DNA from: Sphaerisporangium corydalis
GTDB lineage: Bacteria; Actinomycetota; Actinomycetes; Streptosporangiales; Streptosporangiaceae
Assembly (NCBI RefSeq): GCF_025506355.1
Contig: NZ_JANZYP010000085.1
Coordinates: forward strand, 1 to 35,324
DNA: 35,324 nucleotides
Direction of reading: 5' to 3'
In this document: positions 17,681-25,797 of the stretch, one piece after another
How the letters are laid out: every line of letters begins with the position of its first letter
Position numbering within the stretch: the first letter of the stretch is position 1
Translations under genes and position numbers: made by a program
Notes under the pieces: generated by a model
Told to the model about the DNA's origin: nothing
Seen by the model: only the letters and a program-made list of their open reading frames with translations
Database searches by the model: none

Positions 17681-19138
17681 GTGCTTCGAGAGTTCAAGCT
17701 CCCCGACGTCGGCGAGGGCCTGACCGAGGCCGAGATCATCAAGTGGCACGTCGCGGCGGGCGACCACGTCGAGGTCAACCAGACGATCGTGGAGATCGAG
17801 ACCGCCAAGGCCGTCGTCGAGCTGCCCTGCCCGTTCGAGGGCGTGGTCGCCGCGCTCATGGCGGCCGAGGGGGAGACGGTCGACGTCGGCCTGCCGATCA
17901 TCTCTGTCGAGACCGGCGACGCCGACACGGGCCCCGCCGAGCCGGCCGCGCGGCGGGGGACCGGCCGGGCCGCGCGTCCCGGCCGGCAGCAGGCGACCCC
18001 CGGGCCCGCCACCCGGGAGTCGGCGCTGGCCGACGACATGGTCCCGACGCTGCCACCCGAGGGCGAGGCGGCCAAGAAGCCCGAACGCCAGCCGGTGCTG
18101 GTGGGGTACGGCGTCAAGGCCAGCGCCACGACCCGCCGCGCGCGCAAGCCCCAGGTCGACTCGGCCGCCGCTTCCTCGGCCACCGAGGTCCAGCGGCCCG
18201 GGGCGGTCACCCCGCCGCCCCGGCCCGCAGGTGCGGGCTCGCGGGTGTCGGTGCTGGCCAAGCCGCCGGTGCGCAAGCTGGCGCGCGACCTCGGCGTGGA
18301 CCTCGCCCAGGTGCCCGGGACCGGTCCGAGCGGTTCCATCACCCGGGACGACGTGCACGCCGCCGCCGAGGTGGCGACCGCCGCCCCGGAGGAGTACGCG
18401 GCCCCCGCCGCGTACGCCGCACCGGCCGGGCTCGCCGGCGCGGAGCGTGAGGAGCGCCTCCCGGTCAAGGGGGTGCGCAGGGCGACGGCCAACGCCATGG
18501 TCGCCTCCGCCTTCACCGCGCCGCACGTGACGGAGTTCCTCCAGGTCGACGTGACCGCGACGATGGACGCGGTGCGACGGCTGCGGGAACTGCCCGACTT
18601 CGCCGAGGTCAAGGTGTCGCCGCTGCTGCTGGTGGCCAAGGCCCTGCTCACGGCCGTCCGGCGGTACCCGCTGATCAACTCCACCTGGAACGGCGACGAG
18701 ATCGTCATCAAGCGGTACGTGAACCTCGGCATCGCCGCGGCCACGCAACGCGGTCTCATCGTGCCGAACGTCAAGGAGGCGCAGTCCCTGTCGCTTCCCG
18801 ACCTCGCCAGGGCGCTCGCCGAGCTGACCGAGAAGGCGCGTTCCGGCCGCTCCCAGCCCGCCGACATGTCCAGCGGCACGATCACGATCACCAACGTGGG
18901 CGTGTTCGGCATCGACGCGGGGACGCCCATCCTCAACCCGGGCGAGACCGCGATCCTGGCGTTCGGCCAGGTCCGTGACCTCCCCTGGGTCGTGGACGGC
19001 CAGATCGTGCCGCGCAAGGTGACCACCCTCGCCCTGTCGTTCGACCACCGGGTCGTCGACGGCGAGATCGGCTCCTACTTCCTGCGCGACGTCGGCGCCA
19101 TGCTCCACGACCCGCTCCGCACCCTCGCCTGGAGCTGA
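17681..19138 (+). CDS. Dihydrolipoamide acyltransferase (E2) of the 2-oxoacid dehydrogenase complex
   Basis: Acyl-transferring core subunit of 485 residues. It has one lipoyl domain (1-78) with the lipoylated lysine K43 in EIETAKAVVELPCPFEG. A long Ala/Pro/Arg-rich linker follows, then the peripheral-subunit-binding domain (about 189-228, SVLAKPPVRKLARDLGVDL...GPSGSITRDDV) and the catalytic domain (about 255-485), with H456 and D460 in LSFDHRVVDG. GTG start at 17681 has AGGAGG four bases upstream. No dihydrolipoamide dehydrogenase (E3) gene is nearby; actinobacteria often use a shared E3 elsewhere. It is the last gene of the operon, followed by a hairpin. Confidence 0.95.
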   Translation: MLREFKLPDVGEGLTEAEIIKWHVAAGDHVEVNQTIVEIETAKAVVELPCPFEGVVAALMAAEGETVDVGLPIISVETGDADTGPAEPAARRGTGRAARPGRQQATPGPATRESALADDMVPTLPPEGEAAKKPERQPVLVGYGVKASATTRRARKPQVDSAAASSATEVQRPGAVTPPPRPAGAGSRVSVLAKPPVRKLARDLGVDLAQVPGTGPSGSITRDDVHAAAEVATAAPEEYAAPAAYAAPAGLAGAEREERLPVKGVRRATANAMVASAFTAPHVTEFLQVDVTATMDAVRRLRELPDFAEVKVSPLLLVAKALLTAVRRYPLINSTWNGDEIVIKRYVNLGIAAATQRGLIVPNVKEAQSLSLPDLARALAELTEKARSGRSQPADMSSGTITITNVGVFGIDAGTPILNPGETAILAFGQVRDLPWVVDGQIVPRKVTTLALSFDHRVVDGEIGSYFLRDVGAMLHDPLRTLAWS

Positions 19139-19150
19139 CCTCACTCCCGG

Positions 19151-19172
19151 CCCGCCGGCCCAGGCCGGCGGG
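19151..19172 (+). terminator. GC-rich hairpin terminator of the dehydrogenase operon
   Basis: CCCGCCGGCC and GGCCGGCGGG are perfect complements separated by two bases (effectively a 9-bp stem with a tetraloop), 12 bases after the E2 stop. No T-tract. Confidence 0.6.
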
Positions 19173-19288
19173 TCACGGCGGGGCGCCGCAGCGGCCGACG
19201 TGTCGCGGTGCCGACGCGGGCGGGGTCCCTACCGGACGCGTCACCGGGCGGCCGTACGCTGGCGGCTCGGGCTAGTGAAGGAGAGATC

Positions 19289-19582
19289 ATGTTCCGGCAC
19301 ATCGTGCTGTTGGCGTGGGTCGCGGAGGCCACCGAAGAGCAGAAGGCCGCGGTGGAGGCGGGCCTGAAGGAGCTGCCCGGGGTGATCCCCGAGCTGCTCC
19401 GATACGAGATCGGCCCGGACGCGGGCGTGAGCCCCGGCAACTTCGACTTCGCGGTCGTCGCCGACTTCGCGTCCGTGGAGGACTACATGGTCTACCGCGA
19501 CCACCCCACGCACCTGGGGGTGATCGCCGACGTCATCCGCCCGATCCTCGCCAACCGGGTCGCCGCGCAGTACTCCTTCTAG
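19289..19582 (+). CDS. Dabb-domain (stress-responsive alpha/beta barrel) protein
   Basis: Small cytoplasmic protein of 97 residues resembling the Dabb family of dimeric ferredoxin-like alpha/beta barrels. MFRHIVLLAW at the start, a mid-protein FDFAVVADFASVEDYMVYRDHPTH and the C-terminal VIRPILANRVAAQYSF match the family pattern (HxVxxxF..., Yx.HP.H). Members are varied in function, and no catalytic role can be assigned. ATG 19289 has GGAG seven bases upstream; an earlier in-frame start at 19208 would add unconserved sequence. It is monocistronic, convergent with the DUF6458-type gene. Confidence 0.85.
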   Translation: MFRHIVLLAWVAEATEEQKAAVEAGLKELPGVIPELLRYEIGPDAGVSPGNFDFAVVADFASVEDYMVYRDHPTHLGVIADVIRPILANRVAAQYSF

Positions 19583-19599
19583 CGCCGCCTTCCAGGAGG

Positions 19600-19821
19600 T
19601 CAGACCGAAGGAGGGTTCTCGCGGTGCTGGAGCTCGTTGTCGGAGGTCTGGCCGCGCCGGGAGATGAGGATGAAGCTGAGCAGCAGGCCCACGGCGCCGA
19701 CGATCATGAAGATCACCCCGATGACGTCGATGTGAACGCTGGTGCCCAGCACATCGGGTTCGATCGCGAACTTCAGAATCGCCCCGATGGTCAGGAAGAA
19801 GATGCTGACCCCGATCCCCAT
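19600..19821 (-). CDS. Small two-helix membrane protein, DUF6458-like
   Basis: A 73-residue protein with two hydrophobic helices (about 3-20 and 32-53) separated by a short polar loop containing VHIDVIGVI, and a charged C-terminal tail. The MGIG start and the spacing resemble the actinobacterial DUF6458 family, whose function is unknown. Two ATG codons are adjacent; the second (19821) is chosen because GGAGG is five bases before it and the family begins MGIG. Its stop is 17 bp from the stop of the convergent Dabb gene. A long hairpin lies in its upstream region. Confidence 0.75.
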   Translation of the reverse strand: MGIGVSIFFLTIGAILKFAIEPDVLGTSVHIDVIGVIFMIVGAVGLLLSFILISRRGQTSDNELQHRENPPSV

Positions 19822-19852
19822 CATGACCTCCGGGCTCGATGTTCAGGTAAAG

Positions 19853-19890
19853 AGCGTCTCGCGGCAGGGTAATACCCAGCCGCGAGCGCT
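19853..19890 (-). promoter_or_regulatory. Long inverted repeat upstream of the DUF6458-like gene
   Basis: AGCG + CTCGCGGC (19853-19865, one bulged T) pairs with GCCGCGAG + CGCT (19879-19890), and inside it GGG pairs with CCC around a TAATA loop. It lies 32-69 bases before the start codon. It could be a 5' leader hairpin, an operator, or a backup terminator for the acyl-CoA dehydrogenase transcript. Confidence 0.45.
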
Positions 19891-19949
19891 CACACTACCG
19901 ATTGAGCCCGCGGGCGCGCGGTATCGGCGCACCGAGATGGGCGGGAGGA

Positions 19950-19970
19950 GGCCGGCCGGCGGGGCCGGCC
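19950..19970 (-). terminator. Hairpin terminator after the acyl-CoA dehydrogenase gene
   Basis: GGCCGGCC, five bases, GGCCGGCC (self-complementary arms) lies 36 bases past the stop at 20006. GC-only stem, no T-run. Confidence 0.55.
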
Positions 19971-20005
19971 GACCCGGCGCGGTCGCCCCCGCCCGTGCGT
20001 CCGGC

Positions 20006-21829
20006 TCAGAAGGCGTCTTCCGGCAGGTCCATCAGGCTCTGGTCGGTGGCCGCCAGTGAGCGGCGCTCGGCGGACAGACGCGGGAGCACGGTCTGCGCGA
20101 AGAAGGAGGCTGCGGCCACCTTGCCCGTGTAGAACGCGGTGTCGCGATCGGACCCTCCGAGGGCCTTGAGCGCCACCTCGGCCTGGCGGAGCAGCAGCCA
20201 GGAGATCACCAGGTCGCCCAGGCCCAGCAGGAACCGGGTCGTGTTGAGCCCGACCTTGTAGACCTCCTTGGGGTTCTCCATGGAGCCGAGCGCCCACCCG
20301 GCCATCGTGTCGGCCATGGCCCTGATGTCGCCGGCCGCCTCGCCGAGCAGCTTGCGCTCCTCCTTGAGCCTGCCGTTCCCGGCCTCGGAGGAGGCGAACT
20401 CGGTGACGTTCGCCAGCAGCGCGCCGAGCGCGGCCCCCTGGTTGCGCAGGACCTTGCGGAAGAACAGGTCCTGGCCCTGGATCGCCGTCGTGCCCTCGTA
20501 CAGCGAGTCGATCTTCGCGTCCCGGATGTACTGCTCGATCGGGTAGTCCTGGAGGTACCCCGAGCCGCCCAGCGTCTGCAGGGAGCGGGAGAGCATCTCG
20601 TACGACCGCTCGGAGCCGACGCCCTTGACCAGCGGGAGCAGCAGGTCGTTCATGGCCACGGCCGCCGGGTCGGCGGCGCCCTCGTACTCGGAGATCTGCA
20701 CGGCGTCCTGGAAGGTCGCGGTGTACAGGACCAGCGCCCGCATGCCTTCGGCGTAGGACTTCTGGAGCATGAGCTCCCGGCGCACGTCCGGGTGGTGGGT
20801 GATCGTCACGCGCGGGGCGGACTTGTCGGCCATCTGGGTCAGGTCGGCGCCCTGCTTGCGCTCCTTGGCGTACGCCAGCGCGTTGAGGTAGCCGGTGGAC
20901 AGGGTGGCGATCGCCTTGGTGCCGACCATCATGCGGGCGTGCTCGATGATCATGAACATCTGCTTGATGCCCTCGTGCACCCCGCCGATCAGCGTGCCGA
21001 CCGCCGGGTGCTTCTCGCCGAAGGTGAGCTCGCAGGTCGTGGACGCCTTGAGGCCCATCTTGTGCTCGACGTTGGTCACGTAGACCCCGTTGCGCTCGCC
21101 CGGGTCGCCGGTCGCGAGGTCGACCTGGTACTTGGGCACGAGGAACATCGACAGGCCCTTGGTGCCAGGCCCCGCGCCCTCGGGGCGGGCCAGCACCAGG
21201 TGGAAGATGTTCTCGGCCAGGTCGTGCTCGGCACTGGTGATGAAGCGCTTGACGCCCTCGATGTGCCAGGTCCCGTCGGGCTGCTCGATCGCCCGGGTGC
21301 GCCCGGCGCCCACGTCCGAGCCCGCGTCCGGCTCGGTCAGCACCATGGTGGCGCCCCACTGCCGCTCGACGGCCAGCTCGGCGAACCGCTTCTGCTCGTC
21401 GGTGCCGATGACGTTCAGCACATGGGAGAAAGCGGGGCCGCTCGCGTACATCCAGATGGCGGGGTTGGCGCCGAGGACCATCTCGGCCAGCGCCCAGGTC
21501 ACACTGCGCGGGAGGCCGGGGCCGCCCATCTCCTCCGGCAGGTCGAGGTTGGTCCAGCCCGCGTCGCGGAAGGTCTCGAAGGACTTCTTGAACTTCGGCG
21601 GCATCGTCACCGTGCCGGTGGCGGGGTCGAAGATCGGCGGGGTCCGGTCCCCTTCTTCGAAAGAGTCGGCGAGCACACCGGTGGCGAGGCGGTTGACCTC
21701 GTCGATGACGCTTCGCACGGTGTCCTCGTCCACCTCGGCGTACCGGCCGGTGCCGAGGATCTCCCGGCGGCCGAACACCTCGAAGAGATTGAACTCAAGG
21801 TCTCGGACATTGCTCTTGTAGTGGCCCAT
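20006..21829 (-). CDS. fadE5: FadE5-type long acyl-CoA dehydrogenase
   Basis: FAD-dependent acyl-CoA dehydrogenase of 607 residues. It matches the large mycobacterial FadE5 type along its length from memory: [20 protein letters not shown] at the start, [20 protein letters not shown] (158-177), [19 protein letters not shown], and [11 protein letters not shown]. The catalytic glutamate is predicted as E445 in [14 protein letters not shown]. It introduces the 2,3 double bond in acyl-CoA during beta-oxidation; M. tuberculosis FadE5 has broad chain-length range, and the same is inferred here. ATG 21829 is chosen to match the family start, with GGAG about ten bases upstream. It appears to be transcribed alone from a well-formed promoter flanked by two operator-like repeats. 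Confidence 0.95.
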   Translation of the reverse strand: MGHYKSNVRDLEFNLFEVFGRREILGTGRYAEVDEDTVRSVIDEVNRLATGVLADSFEEGDRTPPIFDPATGTVTMPPKFKKSFETFRDAGWTNLDLPEEMGGPGLPRSVTWALAEMVLGANPAIWMYASGPAFSHVLNVIGTDEQKRFAELAVERQWGATMVLTEPDAGSDVGAGRTRAIEQPDGTWHIEGVKRFITSAEHDLAENIFHLVLARPEGAGPGTKGLSMFLVPKYQVDLATGDPGERNGVYVTNVEHKMGLKASTTCELTFGEKHPAVGTLIGGVHEGIKQMFMIIEHARMMVGTKAIATLSTGYLNALAYAKERKQGADLTQMADKSAPRVTITHHPDVRRELMLQKSYAEGMRALVLYTATFQDAVQISEYEGAADPAAVAMNDLLLPLVKGVGSERSYEMLSRSLQTLGGSGYLQDYPIEQYIRDAKIDSLYEGTTAIQGQDLFFRKVLRNQGAALGALLANVTEFASSEAGNGRLKEERKLLGEAAGDIRAMADTMAGWALGSMENPKEVYKVGLNTTRFLLGLGDLVISWLLLRQAEVALKALGGSDRDTAFYTGKVAAASFFAQTVLPRLSAERRSLAATDQSLMDLPEDAF

Positions 21830-21866
21830 GGGTGTGCGTCTCCTTGAACCGGCCATGCGGCGTCAG

Positions 21867-21895
21867 ATCGTACTCGTCAGTAACCTTACCTCCAA
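21867..21895 (-). promoter_or_regulatory. fadE5 promoter
   Basis: On the minus strand TTGGAG (21890-21895) and TACGAT (21867-21872) are exactly 17 bp apart and precede the ATG by about 38 bases. Operator copy 1 lies over the -10 end of the spacer. Confidence 0.6.
21871..21884. promoter_or_regulatory. Operator-like repeat, copy 1 (fadE5)
   Basis: TACTCGTCAGTAAC contains the palindrome TACT-N4-AGTA. It overlaps the first bases of the -10 box, a position that would block transcription. Copy 2 at 21899 is 12/14 identical. Confidence 0.5.
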
Positions 21896-21898
21896 TGC

Positions 21899-21912
21899 TA
21901 CCCGTGAGTAAC
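21899..21912. promoter_or_regulatory. Operator-like repeat, copy 2 (fadE5)
   Basis: TACCCGTGAGTAAC differs from copy 1 at two positions and starts 28 bp away, just upstream of the -35 box. Tandem sites around a fatty-acid gene promoter suggest a TetR- or GntR-type lipid regulator; which one is unknown. Confidence 0.5.
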
Positions 21913-21919
21913 CCCTAAA

Positions 21920-21939
21920 AACCGGGCGCGGGGGCGGTT
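21920..21939 (-). terminator. Terminator with T-run after the GT-C-like gene
   Basis: On the minus strand AACCG, ten bases, CGGTT is followed by a short T-run (GGTTTTTA), about 12 bases after the stop at 21951. The stem is short, but the T-run is unusual in this GC-rich DNA. Confidence 0.45.
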
Positions 21940-21950
21940 CGACCCACAAG

Positions 21951-23378
21951 TCACCCCTGCGTAAGGTCCCGGCCACGAGGAGGTGGGATCGGCCACCGGC
22001 GGCGCGCGACCGAGGCCCCGTCCGCCGCCCCGAGCGCCGCCGCCAGGCACGCCACCGGGATCACCGGCAGGACGTAGCGGTGGTCGAAGTCGAGCACGGC
22101 CACCGGGCCCACGAGCAGGACCATCGCCGCCGCCCAGGGCAGCGAGGCCCGCCGCCGCCGAAACAGGGCGCCCGCCCCGCCGAGCAGCAGGATCGCGGCG
22201 ATCAGCGGCCCGCGAAGATAGGCCGGGTACTGGTACGCCACGAGGAATCCGGCGTACGGCTCGACCGGCGCGAGCGCGCGCACGCCCGGGTCGTACTCCT
22301 CGCGCACCTTCCGGACCAGGGGGAGGTCCGGCAGGGGCCAGCGTCCCCTCGCGAAGCCGAAGGCGGGGGTGACCCGCGCGGGATGCCGGACGGGCGTCCA
22401 GGCGAAGGTCAGCGCCGTGTCGCGGGCGACGTCGGCCAGATAGTCGAACGGCTGGGCCATGATCGCGCGGACCGCGAACGACCGGGCCAGGTCGTTGTAG
22501 CGGTCCCGGCCGCCGGGCAGCAGGTTCAGCGAGGCGCGCGCGTCCCAGACGTACTCCGAGGCGGCGTCCTGGCGGGCGCCGTTGGGGCACAGCCGGGCCT
22601 CGGCGCGCGGCGGCCGGATCACCGCGCAGTCGGCGAACGTCATCGTGCGCGCCCACAGCACGACCCCGTCACCGCCGCCGAGGCCGAACCTGCCGTTCAC
22701 CTGCGCGTTCCAGCCCGCGTACGCCACGAGCGGCAGCGCGCCCGCGAGCGCCGAGGCCACCAGGCGGCGGGCGCCGGCACGGCGTACCGCCAGGTGGACC
22801 AGCAGGAGCAGCAGGATGGGCAGCGCGATCGTCCTGGTCAGCGTCGCGAGGGCGAGCAGGGCCGCCGCGGCGGCACAGGCCCGCGCCGGCGGGCGGGGCG
22901 ACCACAGCGCGATCGTCAGCGCGGCCACGACGAGGAAGACGAACATGGTGTCGGAAAGGACGCTGTGTTCGAGTCGCAGGAACGACGCGTCGAAGAGTAC
23001 GGGCCCGGCCGCGAGCGACGCGCCCCACGCGGGCAGCGACCGGCGGCGCAGCACCGCGTAGATCATCACTCCGACGCCGAGGCCCATGGCGTGCTGGACG
23101 GCCGCCACCAGGGCGACGCTGTGGAACGGCCGCAGCAGCCAGAGCAGCAGGGGGTACCCGCTGGGGTGGAAGCCCAGGGAGGGTCGTACGTGCGAGGCCA
23201 CGTCCAGGTACGAGAAGGAGTCGTACCAGTAGAGCTGCGCGGGCCGGTACCCGAGCATCGTCACCACCCGCAGCGCCGCCGCGAGGGCCGCGACCACGAG
23301 GAAGAGGCGGTGGGCACCGAGGCCTCGCCGGGGTCGGCACGGGTCGGTCAGGTCCGCGGGGGGTGACTCGATGAGCAT
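21951..23378 (-). CDS. Polytopic membrane protein, probable GT-C glycosyltransferase
   Basis: A 475-residue protein with about ten hydrophobic helices. After a short polar N-terminus the first helix is followed by an extracytoplasmic loop with WYDSFSYLDVASHV (D53, D59), then HPSGYPLLLWLLRPFH. This layout (acidic residue in the first loop, aromatic-rich HPSGYP) is typical of polyprenyl-phosphate-sugar-dependent GT-C transferases of the PMT/ArnT class. The exact sugar and acceptor are not readable. A long soluble loop (about 230-340) contains several cysteines (DCAVIRPP, LCPNG). ATG 23378 has GAAGGG upstream; TTG 23384 is an alternative. It is followed by a T-run terminator and then the fadE5 promoter. 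Confidence 0.75.
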   Translation of the reverse strand: MLIESPPADLTDPCRPRRGLGAHRLFLVVAALAAALRVVTMLGYRPAQLYWYDSFSYLDVASHVRPSLGFHPSGYPLLLWLLRPFHSVALVAAVQHAMGLGVGVMIYAVLRRRSLPAWGASLAAGPVLFDASFLRLEHSVLSDTMFVFLVVAALTIALWSPRPPARACAAAAALLALATLTRTIALPILLLLLVHLAVRRAGARRLVASALAGALPLVAYAGWNAQVNGRFGLGGGDGVVLWARTMTFADCAVIRPPRAEARLCPNGARQDAASEYVWDARASLNLLPGGRDRYNDLARSFAVRAIMAQPFDYLADVARDTALTFAWTPVRHPARVTPAFGFARGRWPLPDLPLVRKVREEYDPGVRALAPVEPYAGFLVAYQYPAYLRGPLIAAILLLGGAGALFRRRRASLPWAAAMVLLVGPVAVLDFDHRYVLPVIPVACLAAALGAADGASVARRRWPIPPPRGRDLTQG

Positions 23379-23523
23379 GCTCAAGCCCTTCGTGGCATTA
23401 TGTGGTCGACTGGTCGCTTTGAGTGACTGAGGGAGGCAATGGGGGACCGCGCCGGGACCCGGAGCGTCCTCAGGGTCCAGGCGGGCGGGATGGTCTACGC
23501 GACGGCGTGCTTATCGGGCTCGG

Positions 23524-23550
23524 CGGCCTCGGCGCTCGGTGCCGAGGCCG
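23524..23550 (-). terminator. Hairpin terminator of the sigma-factor operon
   Basis: CGGCCTCGGC and GCCGAGGCCG make a perfect 10-bp stem with a 7-base loop, beginning four bases after the stop at 23555. Confidence 0.65.
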
Positions 23551-23554
23551 GCGG

Positions 23555-24448
23555 TCATCGGCAGGCGCCCGGCACGTCGACGGGACGCGGATGCGGGTGA
23601 GGGGCCGGATCGACCATGAGGAACGCCTGGTCCGGCCCGCTCATCACACCGTCGTGGACGTACCAGGACGGCGGGACCGACGGCGGGTCGCCGCCGTGGT
23701 AGGTGGTGAAGCCGATCTCGCGCACGCCGTGGTCCCGCAGCAGCCGCACCACCTGCGGGACCCTGAGGTTGACGAAGCCGACACAGTGGAGCGGCTCGCC
23801 AGGGGCCCCGAGAGAGGGCGGGGCCTCGTATGCCTCACCGGGCAGGGCCCGGCGGCCCAGAATGATCTCTCCCGGGCCGGTGTAGCCGATCCGGATCCGC
23901 ACCCCGACCGGGCAGCCGGTCAGGCTCGCGCAGGGCCGCGTTCCTTCGAGCGCGGAGATGTCGTCGCTGGGCGGGATGACCCGGGACCCTTTGACCCTCG
24001 TCGCGGTCAGGTACTCGGCGACCACGAAGATCAGGCGGCCCTCCATGCTGCGGCTGGTCGGCACGAGCTTGATCGAGACCCGCAGGCCGCGCGACTTGAG
24101 CTCGGCCCGGTAGCGCTTCGGGTCGGCGTACAGGTCCTTGACCGTGACGACGTAGAAGCCCCCCGCCTGCCTGATGTCGAGGGTGGCCGACGCCGGGCGC
24201 GCCCCTATGCCGCCCGGCACGATCCAGCTCAGCAGCATGGCCACGGCGGCGAGCGGCAGGAGCAGCCGCCAGCGCGAGAGCGGCGCACGCAGCCCGGCCC
24301 CCGGCCGGAAGCGTGCGGCCGGCGGGGTGGGTGAGATCGGTGACGCGGCGGAGACGATCTCGTTCAGCAGTTCGCGGGCGCCGGGGGTCAGCCCCGGGCC
24401 GGGGGCGGGGGCGATGGAGGAGACCAGGCGGTCGATGTCGTGCTTCAC
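23555..24448 (-). CDS. Membrane-anchored partner protein of an ECF-type sigma factor
   Basis: A 297-residue protein with a cytoplasmic N-terminus (1-60, helical at 1-35), one transmembrane helix (about 61-77) and a large extracytoplasmic part. It starts by a 4-bp overlap (GTGA) with the sigma-factor gene, so its amount is tied to the sigma factor. This is where an anti-sigma factor is usually encoded. However, its N-terminus has no cysteines and no HxxxCxxC zinc motif, so it is not a classical ZAS protein. It resembles in layout the CU044_5270-type proteins that accompany sigma factors in Streptosporangiales; that resemblance is from memory and should be tested. The exported part has three cysteines (CASLTGC, HCVGF) that could form disulfides. 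Function unknown. Confidence 0.7.
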   Translation of the reverse strand: MKHDIDRLVSSIAPAPGPGLTPGARELLNEIVSAASPISPTPPAARFRPGAGLRAPLSRWRLLLPLAAVAMLLSWIVPGGIGARPASATLDIRQAGGFYVVTVKDLYADPKRYRAELKSRGLRVSIKLVPTSRSMEGRLIFVVAEYLTATRVKGSRVIPPSDDISALEGTRPCASLTGCPVGVRIRIGYTGPGEIILGRRALPGEAYEAPPSLGAPGEPLHCVGFVNLRVPQVVRLLRDHGVREIGFTTYHGGDPPSVPPSWYVHDGVMSGPDQAFLMVDPAPHPHPRPVDVPGACR

Positions 24449-24993
24449 TGCTGCCCCTTCACCAGCGCGGCGGCGCGCGAATAGCGTGAGAGATCGAGAT
24501 CGGCGGAGTCCAGCTCTCTGGCGAGGCGTTTGCGCGCCCGGTGCAGCCGCAGGCGGACGGCCCCCCGCGAGCAGCCGAGGACCGTCGCGACCTCGGCGTG
24601 GTCCAGGCCCTCCCAGCTCACCAGCGACAGCAGCTCCCTGTCGTCGGGGCTGAGCCGCTGGAACGCCCTCCGGATCGCGCCGGTGTCCTGGCGGGGCGAC
24701 GTCTCCTCCCAGGCGGCCAGCTCCGCGCGGAGCCGGACGGCGAGCGCGGTCCTGCGTGACTCACCCCGGCGCTGGTTGGCCAGGACCCTGCGCGCCACGC
24801 CGAACAGCCAGAGCCGGGCCTGCCGCCCCTCAGGGACGTCCTCCATCCGGCGCCAGGCCGTCGTGAACGTCTCGGAGATCGCGTCAGCCGCGTCGTCGGG
24901 CGACTCCGTGCGCCGCCGGACGTAGCCGAGGAGGTCGGCGTAGTGGGCCGTGTAGATCTCCTCGAAGCGTTGCCGGGCGTCTGGAGGTCCCAC
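24445..24993 (-). CDS. ECF-type RNA polymerase sigma factor
   Basis: Sigma-70-family factor with only regions 2 and 4. Region 2 is at the N-terminal half (DDAADAISETFTTAWRRM, then RLWLFGVARRVLANQRRGE for promoter melting/-10 contact). Region 4 is the C-terminal helix-turn-helix LSPDDRELLSLVSWEGLDHAEVATVLGCSRGAVRLRLHRAR. It directs RNA polymerase to a small, unknown regulon. GTG 24993 is chosen because GGAAGGA lies seven bases upstream, giving 182 residues; an ATG at 25065 would add 24 residues but has no ribosome site. The downstream gene overlaps by 4 bp and encodes a membrane-anchored putative partner. Confidence 0.9.
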   Translation of the reverse strand: MGPPDARQRFEEIYTAHYADLLGYVRRRTESPDDAADAISETFTTAWRRMEDVPEGRQARLWLFGVARRVLANQRRGESRRTALAVRLRAELAAWEETSPRQDTGAIRRAFQRLSPDDRELLSLVSWEGLDHAEVATVLGCSRGAVRLRLHRARKRLARELDSADLDLSRYSRAAALVKGQQ

Positions 24994-25119
24994 GCCGCCG
25001 TCCTTCCGAGAGGGGCTGTTCCCGCGGCCCGCCGGGACGGGCCGCTCGCTTCCACACATGTCCACTCATCGAGCAGCGTTTCACTGCTTCAGGGGAAATT
25101 TCTTAATGTGGGTACGCGA

Positions 25120-25155
25120 AAGGCCGCCCCGCCCGGATGCGGGCGAGACGGCCTT
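25120..25155 (-). terminator. Two-part hairpin terminator, AAGGCCG...CGGCCTT
   Basis: Outer arms AAGGCCG/CGGCCTT and inner arms CGCCCG/CGGGCG pair around a 4-base loop, with a symmetric 3-base internal loop. On the minus strand the stem ends in CCTTT. It lies 29 bases past the stop of the small membrane-protein gene and upstream of the sigma factor. Confidence 0.7.
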
Positions 25156-25184
25156 CGTGGAAGCGGATCTGACTCCCCGGGGGG

Positions 25185-25643
25185 TCAGCGGACCGGCTTG
25201 CCCTTCCCCTTGAGGGACATGGTGGCGATGGCCGCGATGAGGTAGACCAGCGCGCCACCCCACGCCGCGCCCCAGGCGGCGCCGAACACGCCTTCCTGGT
25301 CGAAGACGAGCTGTACGGGATACATCACGACGGCCGCCGCGATGCCGGGGTAGAGCGCGAACCTCCATGGGTGACGCAGCGACCAGAGCCGGGCGTTCCG
25401 GGTCACGCGGTCGCCCACGTCCGGCTTGCTGACGGCCCCGATCGCGGCCACGAGGCTGAAGAGGCTGATGCCAAGACAAAGGGCCCAGGTCAGGTCGGCG
25501 GGGCCGGGGAGGACGACTCCCATGCCGTAGCTGATCGCCGCGCCCGCCCCACCGGAGATCGCCGCGGCCTTCCAGGGCGCGCCCCGCAGAGCGGCGCCGG
25601 CGAGCGACATCTCGTCGCGTCGAGTCAGTTCGTTCATGCTCAT
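25185..25643 (-). CDS. Four-helix membrane protein of unknown function
   Basis: A 152-residue protein with a polar N-terminus (about 1-20, MSMNELTRRDEMSLA) and four hydrophobic segments at about 26-45, 50-68, 95-110 and 120-142, ending in a basic tail KGKGKPVR. I recognise no family motif. ATG 25643 has GGAGGG six bases upstream; the open frame extends to 25730 without a better start. It is bounded downstream by a clear terminator, so it is probably a single-gene transcript, divergent from the GNAT gene. Alanine- and glycine-rich helices with small residues suggest tight packing or oligomers; that is speculation. Confidence 0.7.
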   Translation of the reverse strand: MSMNELTRRDEMSLAGAALRGAPWKAAAISGGAGAAISYGMGVVLPGPADLTWALCLGISLFSLVAAIGAVSKPDVGDRVTRNARLWSLRHPWRFALYPGIAAAVVMYPVQLVFDQEGVFGAAWGAAWGGALVYLIAAIATMSLKGKGKPVR

Positions 25644-25785
25644 AGGTTGCCCTCCGTCACGGCGCTGGCACATCGGGGAAGAACCCTGATCCTCCCCTGA
25701 ACCCGGCCACGGGCTTCGAATGAGAATCATCCGGAGACGCGAAATATGCCCTGACCGGCAAACCGTATGTCATTCGGGGCGCCGA

Positions 25786-25797
25786 TACCCTGTGAAC
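25786..25797 (+). promoter_or_regulatory. Leaderless promoter -10 box of the GNAT gene
   Basis: TACCCT (25786-25791) is followed by six bases and the ATG at 25798, with no Shine-Dalgarno. The spacing predicts transcription starting at the A of the ATG. No clear -35. Confidence 0.5.

Noticed and set aside
25720-25735. Fur/Zur-like box (ATGAGAATCAT) upstream of the GNAT gene
   Set aside because: Only a 4-3-4 palindrome, with little match to the full-length consensus; likely chance.
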